A DNA stretch of 64,000 bases. Origin: Parasponia andersonii (taxonomy: Eukaryota; Streptophyta; Magnoliopsida; Rosales; Cannabaceae). Under the pieces are notes generated by a model. The model had not been told where the DNA came from and did not search any database. It was given only the letters and a program-made list of their open reading frames with translations. Shown here one piece after another: positions 12,611 to 23,600 of this stretch. Location of the stretch: positions 315,175 through 379,174 of the forward strand of contig JXTB01000030.1 in NCBI GenBank assembly GCA_002914805.1. The letters are read 5' to 3'. How positions within the stretch are numbered: position 1 is the first letter of the stretch; each line of letters begins with the position of its first letter. Made by a program: the position numbers and the translations under genes.

Positions 12611-13932
12611 GAGATTAGAAAAAACAGCCTATGGATATTTGTAGGACTTTTTAGTCGAGTAGCCGAATTTTGGATCATAGTTTACAAAATAGCCATTTTT
12701 CAAGCATTGTTCAAAAAGGCTGATTTTTGAAAATTATTTGAAAAGTAATATTTTTTATATTTAGTATGTCAAAATATATTGATCTATTTTTTGAAAATTG
12801 ATTTTATCTTTTTAAAAAATATATATACTTCATAAAAAATAGATCAGCTAAAAACGGTTATTTATCAAAATAAACTTTTAAAACGGTCATTTATCAAATA
12901 GGTCTAATGAACAACCATTTTTTTCAATTGATCTGAAAAAAAAAAAAGGAAAAAAAACATTTCTTATAGGTACTCATATTTGTAAGAAGCCATTTTTCAT
13001 TTCTTGGTAGTGATGGGAAGTTAAGGATTGACCTCGACCACTAACTGTGGTGGAGTAGTAGTTGGGCCAACTAAATTGGGCTCTGGTCAAAGCTAGGTGC
13101 TACTATTGGGCCTTTTAATTACAAGGATATGAACCTTCGTAAGGAGGAAATAGAAATGGACCTCGATAGAAATGGACCTTGATAACGATGTATTAGGGGC
13201 AAATGACTTTTTAGGATTTTTTTTTTTTTTTTTGCCAAAACTTTTTAGGAGTGTTTATAAAGGGAAAATGGCTTTCTCAAAAAAAAAAAAAATAGAAAAT
13301 GACATTCTCAAAAAAAAGGGGCGAAAATGGCTTTCCAAAAAAATTAAAAAGAAAATGGCACAAAGGTCCTTTGACTATTTAATCAGTAACGATTTGGTCC
13401 TTATATTTTCAATTTTGGCCTAAACAACTCTGAACTTTCATTCTGTTGGCAAAGTACTCAAATCAGTAACAGTTATAAATAGTGATAGTAATTCTGTGAA
13501 GTTGGATGTGTCCTTGAATTTTTAATTATTTTAAATGTTTTAAAAATTTTAAAATTTTGATATTTCCGGAAAGAACAAAGATAACTTATAAAAAAATCCT
13601 AAATTCTAATATGAGACTTGAATGAAGACAATGTCATAGGAGAGAACCGCAAAGGTGAATAGGTAATAGAGATTGGAGAAGAAGAATATCCAATTGTCTT
13701 AGAAGCTGAAGGCATCTTTGGGTAATTCTTCGAATATAGATCACTTCACATTCACATACTACGGCCTATATTTCGCCTCTGTTGGTAAATGACTTCTTCT
13801 TTCCCGTTCTATTTGAGCGCTCGACCAAACCATAAAATAGAGAGATCAAGCTAATTTCATATACAAACCAACATGTTTTTCTCCCAAATTAATCTAGGCT
13901 TAAATATCTCTTTAGAATTGAAAATCGTAATA
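12611..13932. other. Intergenic AT-rich DNA with repeat remnants
   Basis: Contains T-rich segments with GCCATTTTTC/AAAATGGCTATTT-type phrases common in plant repeat termini, poly-A and poly-T runs at 13216-13230 and 13278-13292, and a GGTCCTTTGACTATTTAA phrase near 13367 of the sort seen in old transposon ends. No gene is supported; the small open frame at 13172-13423 is low complexity. Confidence 0.45.
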
Positions 13933-13937
13933 TGGCT
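13933..13937. repeat. Target-site duplication TGGCT (left)
   Basis: Five bases directly left of the 3' LTR of copy B, repeated directly right of the 5' LTR at 27049-27053. Five bases is the usual length for Ty3/gypsy integrase. Confidence 0.85.
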
Positions 13938-14716
13938 TGTTGGTGCTGTTCTTACCAGCCGTCCACGTGTCTCTGAACTGCTGGCGAGGTATCCACTAAT
14001 TGTCCACGTATCCTTGCTATCCCGGAATGTCTTTAGCTTCGGGCTGAGACAGAGAGGCGGGAGTGGCTACCTGTAAAGACTCTCCGATGCTTAAGTCAGT
14101 GATTTATCCCTTAGATTAAACAGCAAGAATTTAGTTTTTCTCTGTAAACATTTTTTGTATATTGTATTGTCTTTTGTCTATCTCTTTAGGGGGGAAACAA
14201 GGCTTATATGTATAATCCTAGAACTGGGAACTTTCTGGCTCTTAATCCCAGGATCGAGTACCTTTTTCCATCATGACTTACTCCAGAAATCAGGGTCGTG
14301 ATTACCGTGACCTCCCTTGCATCGTCGCGGCCTGTTTTCCGCCGTCCCCTACGACTCCAGCCTGTCGGGGGTGAGATTTTGACAAGCCGCCACTCTGTCA
14401 GGACGACTTGCCCAATGCGCGCACCTATCCAGGATCGCATTAAATGCTCTGTCTGGGTTTGGAGTGGTGAGCTGCTTCCTCCGGTATTCTGGCGGAAGAC
14501 CCTTGAGGCTTCCGACCCTCGTCTGTCGAGGTAAGAATCGGATTGGGCCAAATCCATCCAGGCCTCAGACAGCCCATGGGCTTATGCGGTACCATGTGCG
14601 ACTCGCATGGCCTTTAATCAGTCATTCTGGATACGTGTCGGACGGTGTGCCCCGTTTGTGACCTGTTATGCCGCTTAATCGTCTACGTGGTGTATGTTTT
14701 AGGAACGGGTCCCACA
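13938..14716 (-). repeat. 3' LTR of Tat copy B
   Basis: On the + strand it begins TGTTGGTGCTG and ends GGGTCCCACA, so in element orientation it runs TGTGGGACCC to CCAACA, with canonical TG/CA ends. It aligns along its length with 26247-27048, except for a gap of about 25 bp near 14560 relative to the other LTR. Confidence 0.92.
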
Positions 14717-14760
14717 ACTACCCTCATTTCCTTATTTGATGGATTCGTATCCATTAAGAG
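14717..14760 (-). other. Polypurine tract of copy B
   Basis: Read on the - strand, AAGGAAATGAGGGTAGT lies immediately before the 3' LTR. Such a purine run primes plus-strand DNA synthesis in LTR elements. Confidence 0.65.
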
Positions 14761-14946
14761 GGAAAATCCTTTCTCCGGTCCTCCAATTCGAGGGATACAC
14801 ATGGCTCCACCACCGTCACTTCTCCCCAATCGCCGATGTTGGGGCACGCCATCCTGTGTCATAATTTTTTCAAATTTTTGAAATTCTAACGCCTCCGTCT
14901 TCCTTGCCTTGCTCTTCTCCATGAAAAACTCTTCGGTTCCCCCCTC

Positions 14947-14954
14947 TATAAAAG
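14947..14954 (+). promoter_or_regulatory. TATA box of the antisense gene in copy B
   Basis: CTATAAAAG lies 124 bases upstream of the first ATG of the antisense gene (15078). It is followed by a pyrimidine-rich leader with CTTAGGGTTTCTGCATC, a phrase typical of plant 5' leaders. The spacing fits transcription starting near 14980 on the strand opposite to gag-pol. Inference from sequence only. Confidence 0.6.
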
Positions 14955-15077
14955 TCGCATTTACGCTCATTTCTTACTGTACCAAAATCTCTAAGTATTC
15001 TAGCTTTCTCAAATCTTAGGGTTTCTGCATCTCCTTTTTTCCAGAACCTTTTGTCTTCTTCGATCGCACCTAACACG

Positions 15078-18000
15078 ATGGCCCTAAATTTGAGTCAGAA
15101 ACTCTGTCCCGTTGCGGATTCCGAATTAGGGTCGTTGAGGAAGTAGCTTTGCTTCCCCGGCAGAGTCACTTTAGAGAGGGTCGACGACCCGGTGGACTGG
15201 TACTTTTACCCTTCTACTCCGGAAGGCTCCATCGTCCTGGGGAGGAAACATCTGGAGTGGTTGCGGTTTCCTCTTCCTCCCTTGGTCCACCAGTTCTTTA
15301 GCCTGACGGGGATTCATCCGATGCAGCTCAATGCTAACGGAATCATGATCCTGATGGGGCTTTCTGCCTTGTCCGTCCTCTTCAACACACATATTGACCT
15401 GGAAGTGGTTTTCTATGCCTATAAGCTTATCCTCATCCCCAAAAAGGGCTCTTACTCTACTTTCTATTTCCAGCTGCTCCCGAGGCATCACATCTTCTGG
15501 GGCTTGCCGAGGTCGGACTAGCAGTGGGACTCTCATTCCAGGATATACGCCATCGGAGGGGCGTGGTGCTCTCCCTAGGTGAACGGAGAGCGTTTTCAAA
15601 TCCCCGCGTTCTTTCTGCAAAGTAAGTACTGGGTCGTGAATTTTGGGTCCGTGTATATTTCTTCCGTTTTTACTCATGGCATTTTGCTTTGTGCAGCCTC
15701 TGCGAAGGAAATCAAGTTCGAGCCTCGGCTGTCGGCGGGTTGGCTCTAGGAGCTGGAGGGAATCATCCTCTTCGGGTCATCTGGGGATTGCCGACACATC
15801 CAGGTTGTTCTGAATCCCCAGGTGATGAACATGATGCCACGGATGGTCTCATATCTCCTCTTCCCGCTAGACACGTGGGTCATCACCAAGCACCTTCGGA
15901 GCCAGCTTGACACCTCTGCCTTGAACCGATTCCGTAGGGATGAGCAAGGTCGCATCGCCATGGTGGGCCGTCAGATCACGGCCTCGAGCCAGTTGGCGGG
16001 TCCCAATGACTTGGTGGCACCGACCAGCCATGAGCTCGAAAAGGCGGTGAAGCTCGTGGCCGAGTAGTGTGCCAGGCTCCGTAGGGAGGAAACTGCTGCC
16101 CCTAAGAGGGTTAAGGGTGGGTTCATTTTTGTATCTTGGGGCTCCGTCGGTCAGGTCATGGCTACGTTTTAACCATATTGCTTGCTCTTTGCAGGTTCAG
16201 ACTCAGGCCCTTCGACAGACCCCTCCTCAGTCAAAGGGAAGACCGCTGTGCATAAGGCTCGCACCAAGGTCCCCACTAGTCGGCGTTTGGTGGTGTCCTC
16301 AGAGGACGAGGCCTCGGGAGTTGTCATCCCAAGAACAGGCTCAGATGACGAGCTGGAGGGTCTGTTCGTGACCGGGGATGAAATGCCGGTAGTGCCAACT
16401 CCCAAGGTGGGCAGGCTCGTGGTCTGGGAGGCGTCGGCTATAAAAGTTGTGCATGGCAAAGGGGCGCCCTCGAGCCTGCCCGGTGAGCCTTCTATGCTGA
16501 ACTCTTCTGCACCCAGCTCTGGCTCGAAGGTGGGAGCGGGGTCCGGTGCCGCCCGTTCCCATGGAGAGATTGCTGAGCTCAGCGGAGGGGCTCCGAGGTT
16601 GAAGTCTCGGATGTCTTCCCCTCCCCCGGTCTCTACGAAGCGGGATCACGAACCCGATTCGTCCAAGGGGGAGGGGAGCCTGGCGGGGAAGAGAGGCAGA
16701 ATCGCCTCTGCTTCTGACAGCGACAATGACGGGGCTACTTTGACTCTCATAAGGAGGAAGAGGTCCGTGCGAGGCAGCGCGTCTAAGGATGCTGGTCAAG
16801 ACAAGACCAAAAAATCACACTAGGGCGTTCCTTTGGCGGAGGTAAGCTGCTGATGCAGTAGCGGTCGTCGTAGCTTCTTCTGTCGAGGTTGCACCCGGCG
16901 ATGCCTCACTCTCCACCGCCACCACCTTTGCCACTCCAGGGGCATCGAAAGAAGTCACTAGAGCACATCTGGTGGGGGGTGAAGATGCCCTCACAGTCGG
17001 CAGGGTGGAATCGAGTTCCTCAGACGCGGACAACGCATAGGGAGAGGGTGCAGCTACGGAGCCTGAGCTAGAGGCGCTCTTCCCGGAGAATGTAGAGCTT
17101 GTGGCCAGCTGCAACATCGCACAGGTTTGTTTCGTCTTACTATAAGTAATAGGTTCTTAGCGTCCTCTCTGACCACTAACTTCTCTTTCTTGTGCTTTGC
17201 AGCTAGCTGTCGTCTAGTTCTTCTACTCTTCTCGAGTTAGCGAGCTACCAGGCAGCTGAACCCCCGTGCCATGATGGTCAGGCGGAGCGAGGCCGCCCTT
17301 GCCACGTTGAGGGCAGATTTCGACTTGTACCAGAGCCTGGACGAAGCTAGGGTCAGCAACGCGGTGGCTCACGCTTGGAGCGTCGAAAGGGCCAGGCGCG
17401 AGGAGCTGGTCGCCGCGTTGGCTGAGGCGGAGACTGCCAGGTTGGTCTAAACCGAGGCTGCTAGGCTAACTCAGGCCGAGCTCGAGGCCAAGGAGCAGGA
17501 ACTGCAAAATGCGGGGGCGGAGATGGGTCTGGCTTTCATCGCTCGCGATAGAGCCGTCAACGAGGCCAAGGAGGCGAGGAAAGTCGAGGCGAAAGCCAAA
17601 CTTGAAGCCCATTCTTTGCAGTGTAGGCTCGACCGGTCCAACGAGATAATCCAACATCTCTATTTGGATCACAAAAAACTGATGGAGGCTCATGTTGAGT
17701 TGTCTCGCAAACATGGCGAAGATCTCGCCAATATTAACAATCTTTTGATCGACTTATCGCAGCGACAAGCGGAGCTGAGGTTAGCTACGCTGAGGGATAG
17801 ATTGGTGGATGCGGAGAAGCTGAATACAAGGTACCAGATGCAGGTGGATGTCCTTTCTGCGGAGAGCTACAGGTTTAGCTGGGAGAACAGGGAGTTCGAA
17901 GGCCACGCAGAGGTGGTAATGCCAGACCAGTTTGATGAACAGAAAGGCATTAAGAGGGACCATTATTCCGTCAGGTACTACATGCAGCAGCTAGGGAATG

Positions 18001-18890
18001 AGATTAATATCGTGTACCCTGCTGATGTGTTGAAGATGCTCGACGAAGATAAAGATGGGCCCTCTACATCTGCTTCTATCACCAAAGAGACCGTCCCCGC
18101 TCCGGGTCTGCCATAACAAGCTACGGAGTCTCTGGAGATCAGCCTATCGAGGGCGCCTTGACGAGCGGAAGTTCAAGCGCAGTCATCTTGTCCAGTGACA
18201 ATTCCGATTCCACTGCAGCTGGCCCAAGCTTTGAAGCCGGCGTCGCTTCCCTCCCTGGAGGTAACTAGGGACTCTCCCACTTATGTACATTTGTAAAGTA
18301 CTGACCACTCCGTGTAGAGCTGACCCCTATTGCAAGCAATTGTTTAAATAATAAAACGGTGCATTCTTCTCACACTTATTCTATGTGATATATTATATTC
18401 ATTATTATATTATTTTTGTTGTTTGCATTTGTGGTCAGGGTCAGGTATCGTATACGATGCCATTCCTTTGTCAGAGGTTTGTCTGGCCTCCGGGTCTGGC
18501 CCAATCGTATATGATGCGGAGTTATTAGCGAATTCCCTTCATGCTACGACCGACGAGGTCAGCTCCGGAGATCGAGACATGAGTTCTAGCTCGCCCGACT
18601 TTGAGGATGTGTAACTTCCGTTATGACTCATCTTAGCAGAATATGATCCGCGCGTATGGCTGGACTTCTCTGATCCTAAATGGGAACACGCCAGGAACCA
18701 GCTCCAAGGATTGGTCGACAACTGTTTGGACCCATCGCTTTAGAGAAGAAGGCCTGGGCTTGGCTCTTTTCGGGAGCGAACAGGACGTTACCACTCCGAC
18801 ATGTCCTTGCGAGTCCGCCCGAGAACTGCTCCTTACAAATAGAGACACCGGGTCCGTATTTGTGCCGACCACATATCTTGTAATCTAAGC
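15078..18890 (+). pseudogene. Antisense gene of Tat copy B (putative gypsy-type transposon protein with coiled coil)
   Basis: A coding region on the strand opposite to gag-pol. The N-terminal part at about 15180-15520 (FPLPPLVHQFFSLTGIHPMQL and following) resembles the Pfam family named putative gypsy type transposon. The middle at 16182-16823 is Ser/Pro/Gly-rich with basic KR stretches, possibly nuclear targeting. The segment at about 17280-18116 is a long Ala/Glu/Lys coiled coil ending with YPADVLKML. Intron-like borders are visible near 15620/15697 and at about 16195 and 17203 (pyrimidine tract then CAG). AATAAA-type signals lie near 18345 and 18888. The gene is broken in this copy. Antisense genes of this position are known in Tat relatives; their role is not settled. 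It could be a captured host gene or a regulator of the element. Confidence 0.75.
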
Positions 18891-18900
18891 AATAATAAAC
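18883..18900 (+). terminator. Poly(A) signal region of the antisense gene
   Basis: GCAATAATAAACATAATTTG gives an AATAAA signal just after the last recognisable coding stretch. The same signal is kept in copy A on the - strand near 7130, so it is a shared part of the antisense gene. An earlier AATAATAAAAC at about 18347 may be an alternative site. Confidence 0.5.
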
Positions 18901-18939
18901 ATAATTTGATTGTAATTTCTACTTTCATGCTTAGTCTTG

Positions 18940-19160
18940 CTCGGACCAACTTCCAACAGGTAGGTCTTGGTTCCGTTCACTTCCTACCCACGCTTAGCTA
19001 AGGTGCTCTCTGGGGAGGGTCTGCTTCCAACGGGTAGACCCTGACCCCTTTTTCCTTTTGCCCACGCTTAGCTTAAGTGCTCTCTGGGGAGGGTCTACTT
19101 CGAACAGGAAGACCCTGGTTCCGTTTGCCTTTGGCCTGTGCATAGCTAAGGTGCCCCCTG
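18940..19160 (+). repeat. 76-bp hairpin array in copy B
   Basis: About three units with the shared tract GCTTAGCTAAGGTGCTCTCTG and a GGGTCTGC..GTAGACCC-type inverted pair. It is the counterpart of the 75-bp array at 6730-7090 in copy A, in reverse orientation. It sits just beyond the antisense gene's poly(A) signal. Confidence 0.85.
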
Positions 19161-19179
19161 GGGTCGTCGACAAGCGACG

Positions 19180-20530
19180 TGATCCCTGTGGTGCAATTCT
19201 GGGCGACGTCCGCTAGCAAATGTTTTATTGCACAGCTCAATCCCCTCCGCGCATTTTCTCGGGCCATCGGCAATTATTTTATTACGCAAGGTGATTCCCA
19301 TAGCGCGATCCTTACCGAGGTCTGCTGGCAAGCATTTGACTGCGCAGCCCGATCCTCTTCATGTGTTTTCCCGGGCCATCGGCAAGCATTCTATTGCACG
19401 ATGTGATTCCCATAGAGCGATCCTTACCGAGGTCTGCAGGCAAGCATTTAACTGCGCAGCCCGATCCTCTTCATGCATTTTCCCAGGTCATCAGCAAGCA
19501 TTCTATTACACGATGTGATTCCCATAATGCGATCCTTACCGAGGTCTGCTGGCAAGCATTTGACTGCGTAGCCCGATCCTCTTCGTATGTTTTCTCGGGT
19601 CATCGGCAAGCGACGTGATCCCCGCAGTACAATTTTTATGAGGTTTGCTGGCAAGTTTTTGGTTTCACAGCTCTTTCCTCTTCGTATGTTTTCTCGAGTC
19701 GTTGACAAGTGACGTGATCCCCGCAGTACGATCTTTGACGAGATCTGCTGGCAAGTTTTTGGTTGCGCAGCTCTTTCCTCTTCGTACGTTTTCTCCGGTC
19801 GTCGGCAACTGGCGTGATCCCCGCAGTACGAACTTTGATGAGGTCTACTAGCAAGTTTTTGGTTGCGTAGCTCTTTCCTCTTCGTATATTTTCTCGGGTC
19901 ATCGGCAAGCGACGTGATCCCCGCAGTATGATCTTTGACGAGGTCTTATGGCAAGTTTTTGGTTATGCAGCTTTTTTCTCTTTGTATATTTTCTCGGGTC
20001 GTCGGCAAGCGACGTGATCCCCGTAATACGATCTTTGACGAGGTCTGCTGGCAAGTTTTTGGTTGCGCAGCTCTTTCTTCTTCGTACATTTTCTCGGGTC
20101 GTCGACAAGCGACATGATCCCACAGTACGATCTTTGACGATGTCTGCTGGCAAGTTTTTGGTTGCGCAGCTCTTTCCTCTTCGTACATTTTCTCGGGTTA
20201 TCGGCAAGTGATGTGATCCCCGTAGTACGATCTTTGATGAGGTCTGCTGGCAAGTTTTTGGTTGCGCAGCTCTTTCCTCTTCATACATTTTCTCGGGTCG
20301 TCGACAAGCGACGTGATCCCCGCAATACGATCTTTGATGAGGTCTGCTGGTAAGTTTTTGGTTGTGCAGCTCTTTCCTCTTTGTACGTTTTCCTGGGTCG
20401 TCGGCAAGTGACGTGATCCCCGCAATACGATTTTTATGAGGTCTGCTGGCAAGTTTTTGGTTGCACAGCTCTTTCCTCTTCGTACATTTTCTCGGGTCAT
20501 CGGCAAGCAACGTGATCCCCACCATACGAT
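19180..20530 (-). repeat. Tandem array with 112-bp and 100-bp units (copy B)
   Basis: GTGATTCCC recurs at 19291, 19403 and 19515, a period of 112 bp. From about 19612 the related landmark GACGTGATCC recurs every 99-100 bp (19612, 19711, 19811, 19911, 20011, 20111, 20210, 20310, 20410, 20509). The array therefore joins about four long units to nine or ten short units. Long and short units differ by a roughly 12-bp internal segment. The units match the array of copy A in reverse orientation. Many open frames here are artefacts of the period. Confidence 0.93.
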
Positions 20531-20688
20531 CTTTTGCGCGAATGGCCCGTGGGGTTTGGCATTGTGGGCTGACCCTTTTACATAGCAATCCAAAGCATAA
20601 ATCCGTGGAGTGGGAACCCTCACCTGTTTTAATTAAGCTGTTTAATAATACAAGCATTCACATGTGTCTTACAACATTTACACGCATC

Positions 20689-23600
20689 TCACACATAATA
20701 CTTCTTCAGGTGTTGGGCGTTCCACGTGTTTGGCAGGCTCTTCCCTATCTTGAGTTCTTTCAGGATATATGCATCATTGTCAAGTGCCTTGATTACCTCA
20801 TAAGGCCCGACCCAGTTAGAGTCTAGCTTCGAGGAATTCCTTGTTCTGACCTTCAAGACCTAATCGCCGATGTTAAATCAATGAGCGCTAACCTTTTTTG
20901 CATAGTAGGACCTAGCCTGCTGATGGTACGAGACCAGGTAGACCAGGGCCATGTCCCTTGTTTATTCTAGGAGGTCTGTGTTGCGGCTTAGCTGCTGCTC
21001 ATTCAATGAGGCATCTCTCACCACTTCGAAGCGAAGGGTCAGGAGGCTAATCTCTATTGGGATCACAGCTTCCGACTCGTAGACCATGGCGAATGGCGTT
21101 CTTCCCGTTGACCTCCGCTCCGTGGTTCGATGGGCCCACACGACGGCCGGTAGCTCTTCTAACCACCTTCCTTTGGCCTCCTGCAAGTTTGTTTTTATAT
21201 TGCTAAATATGGCCTTGTTCGTTGCTTCTGTTTGGCCGTTCCCCTGAGGGTAATTTACGGATGAGAAGCTAAGCCTTATATCGTACAACTCACACAGCTT
21301 CTTTAGCTTCGCGTTCTGGAACTGCGTGCCGTGATCAGCGTGTATCTCTATTGGGATCCTGTACCGGAAGATTATATTTTTCCAAATGAAGTTAATCGTG
21401 TCTGTCTTGTTGACGGTTACGTAGGCTTCGGCTTTTACCCATTTGGTGAAATAATCAGTGGCCCGCAGGACATACCTTTTTCCCCTTGGACTTCTGGGGA
21501 GTTCTCCGACGATGTCCAGGCCCCATTTAGCGAAAGGCCAAGGAGTTATGTTCGAATGGAGTTCCTCTGCAGGTTGGCACTTCACAGGGGTGAACCTTTG
21601 GCCCTTGTCATATTTCTTGACAAACTGGGCCGCCTCGGTCATCATGTATGGCCAGAAGTATCCGGCAGTCAAGGCCTTGTGGGCGAGGCTATGCCCGCCA
21701 GAGTGGTTGCCACATACTCCTTTGCGAATTTCCTCCATCAGTTTCTGCGCCTCGACGGGGCCTACGCACCTCAGCATTGGTCTCATCGTTGATCTCCTAT
21801 ACAGTCGGTCCACCATTATAGAATACCGGGCAGCCTTCAATCTGATCGACCTCGCTTTTTGGGGGTTTGCAGGTAGGTTTCCCAACACCAGATATTGGGT
21901 GATGGGTCTCATCCATCCCTTATCCTCGGAGTCGGCCGCAAATACGTGACGCGTGGGGGCTTGCTTCCAAGGGGCCTTTCGCATTTTTGTCCTCTGGCAA
22001 AGTCTCTGTATGCTCATTTGCTCCCCTTATCGACGCACTTTTAGCTAATTCATCGGTCTTTTGGTTCATCTCCCTGGGTATTTGTCCAATATCGAACCTG
22101 CTGAAATGGGCTTTCGCCCTCATTACCCGGGAGAAGTACCTATGCAACCTTGGCTTTTTTACTTCGAAGTCTCCCCTGACCTGACCCACGATCAGTTGTG
22201 AATCAGTTTTTACCACGATGTCCTCCACTCCGAAGTGCAGAGCTAATTCAAGGCCTTGTAGCAGCGCCTCGTACTCTGCCTCATTATTCGTCGCCTGGAA
22301 ACCGAGCCTCAAAGCTTTCTCTACCCTGAGGCATTCATGGATCCGTCGGTGTAGAGGGTCCAGGCTGAAGGGGTGTGAGGCGGGGATGTTTGAAGTGGGT
22401 CGTGCGGCTTGCCAAAGGACTGGATTTCCACCAAGAAGTCCGACATGACTTGCTCTTTTTTCACTATTCGAGGCCGATATTTGATGTCGTATACCCCCAG
22501 CTCGATGGCCCACTTGGTTAGTCGTCCCGACAGGTCCGGCTTGACTAAGATTTGCCGGATGGGGAAATCCGTATACACCGTTGCCGGGTACGCCTCGAAG
22601 TATTACCTGAGTCTCTTCTTAGCATTGACTAAAGCTAGGATCAGTCCCGCCATACTATATCATATTTCTGCATCCAGGAGCATGCAGCTCGTGTAAAACA
22701 CAGGCTTCTGCTTGCCACTTTCCTCGACGAACAGCACAGCACTGATCCCTACTTCGGACACTGCCAAATACGTGTACAGGCGCTGCCCTTCTGTTGGGGA
22801 AGCTAGGATAGGCGGATGACTTAAGTACAACTTGAGCTCTGTCAGTACCCTATCCTGCTCCTTCCCCCAGACGATCGTGGGGCTTTTCTTTATGCACTGG
22901 AAGAAGGGCTTGCAGCGGTCTGCCATCTTGGAGATAAAACGGCTGAGGGCGACTATCTTCCCAGTCAGGTGCTGGACCTCCCGAATGGTCGAGGGTCTTT
23001 TCTCATTTGCGATAGAGGACAACTGGGTCGGGTTGGCCTCGATGCCCCTTCTGCTCACGATGTGTCCCAGGAACTGGCCGGAAGACACCCCAAACGTGCA
23101 CTTCTTGGGGTTAAGATGCATCCAGTATCGCCTCAGGATTTGAAAACATTCATCCAGGTGTCCCAGATGGTCCGAGGCCTCCTTGTTCTTTACAACCATG
23201 TCGTCGATGTAGGCTTCCATCGTCTTCCCGAGCAGCCCAGCGAACATTTTGTTCATGAGTCTTTGGTAGGTCGCCCTTGCGTTCTTCAAGCCAAAAGGCA
23301 TGCGCCTATAACAGTACAGACCTTGCTCCATGATGAACACTGTGTGGATCTGGTATTCCTCGTATAGAGAAATCTGGTTGTATCCAGAGTAGGCGTCCAA
23401 GAAGCTCATCTTGTCAAAGCCAGCCGTAGCGTCGACCATTTGGTCGATCCTTGGCAGGGGGAAGCTATCCTTCAGACAGGCCTTGTTCAGGTTGGTGAAG
23501 TCTATACAAGTGTGGTCGTCGCCATTTTTCTTCTTCACCACCACCGGGTTGGAGACCCAACACGGGTATATGCATTCCATGATTAGGCATTCTCCAGTAG

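Noticed and set aside
19073-20657. Open frames up to 252 aa on both strands across the copy B array
   Set aside because: Both strands give repetitive peptides from the same tandem units, with no independent protein signal.
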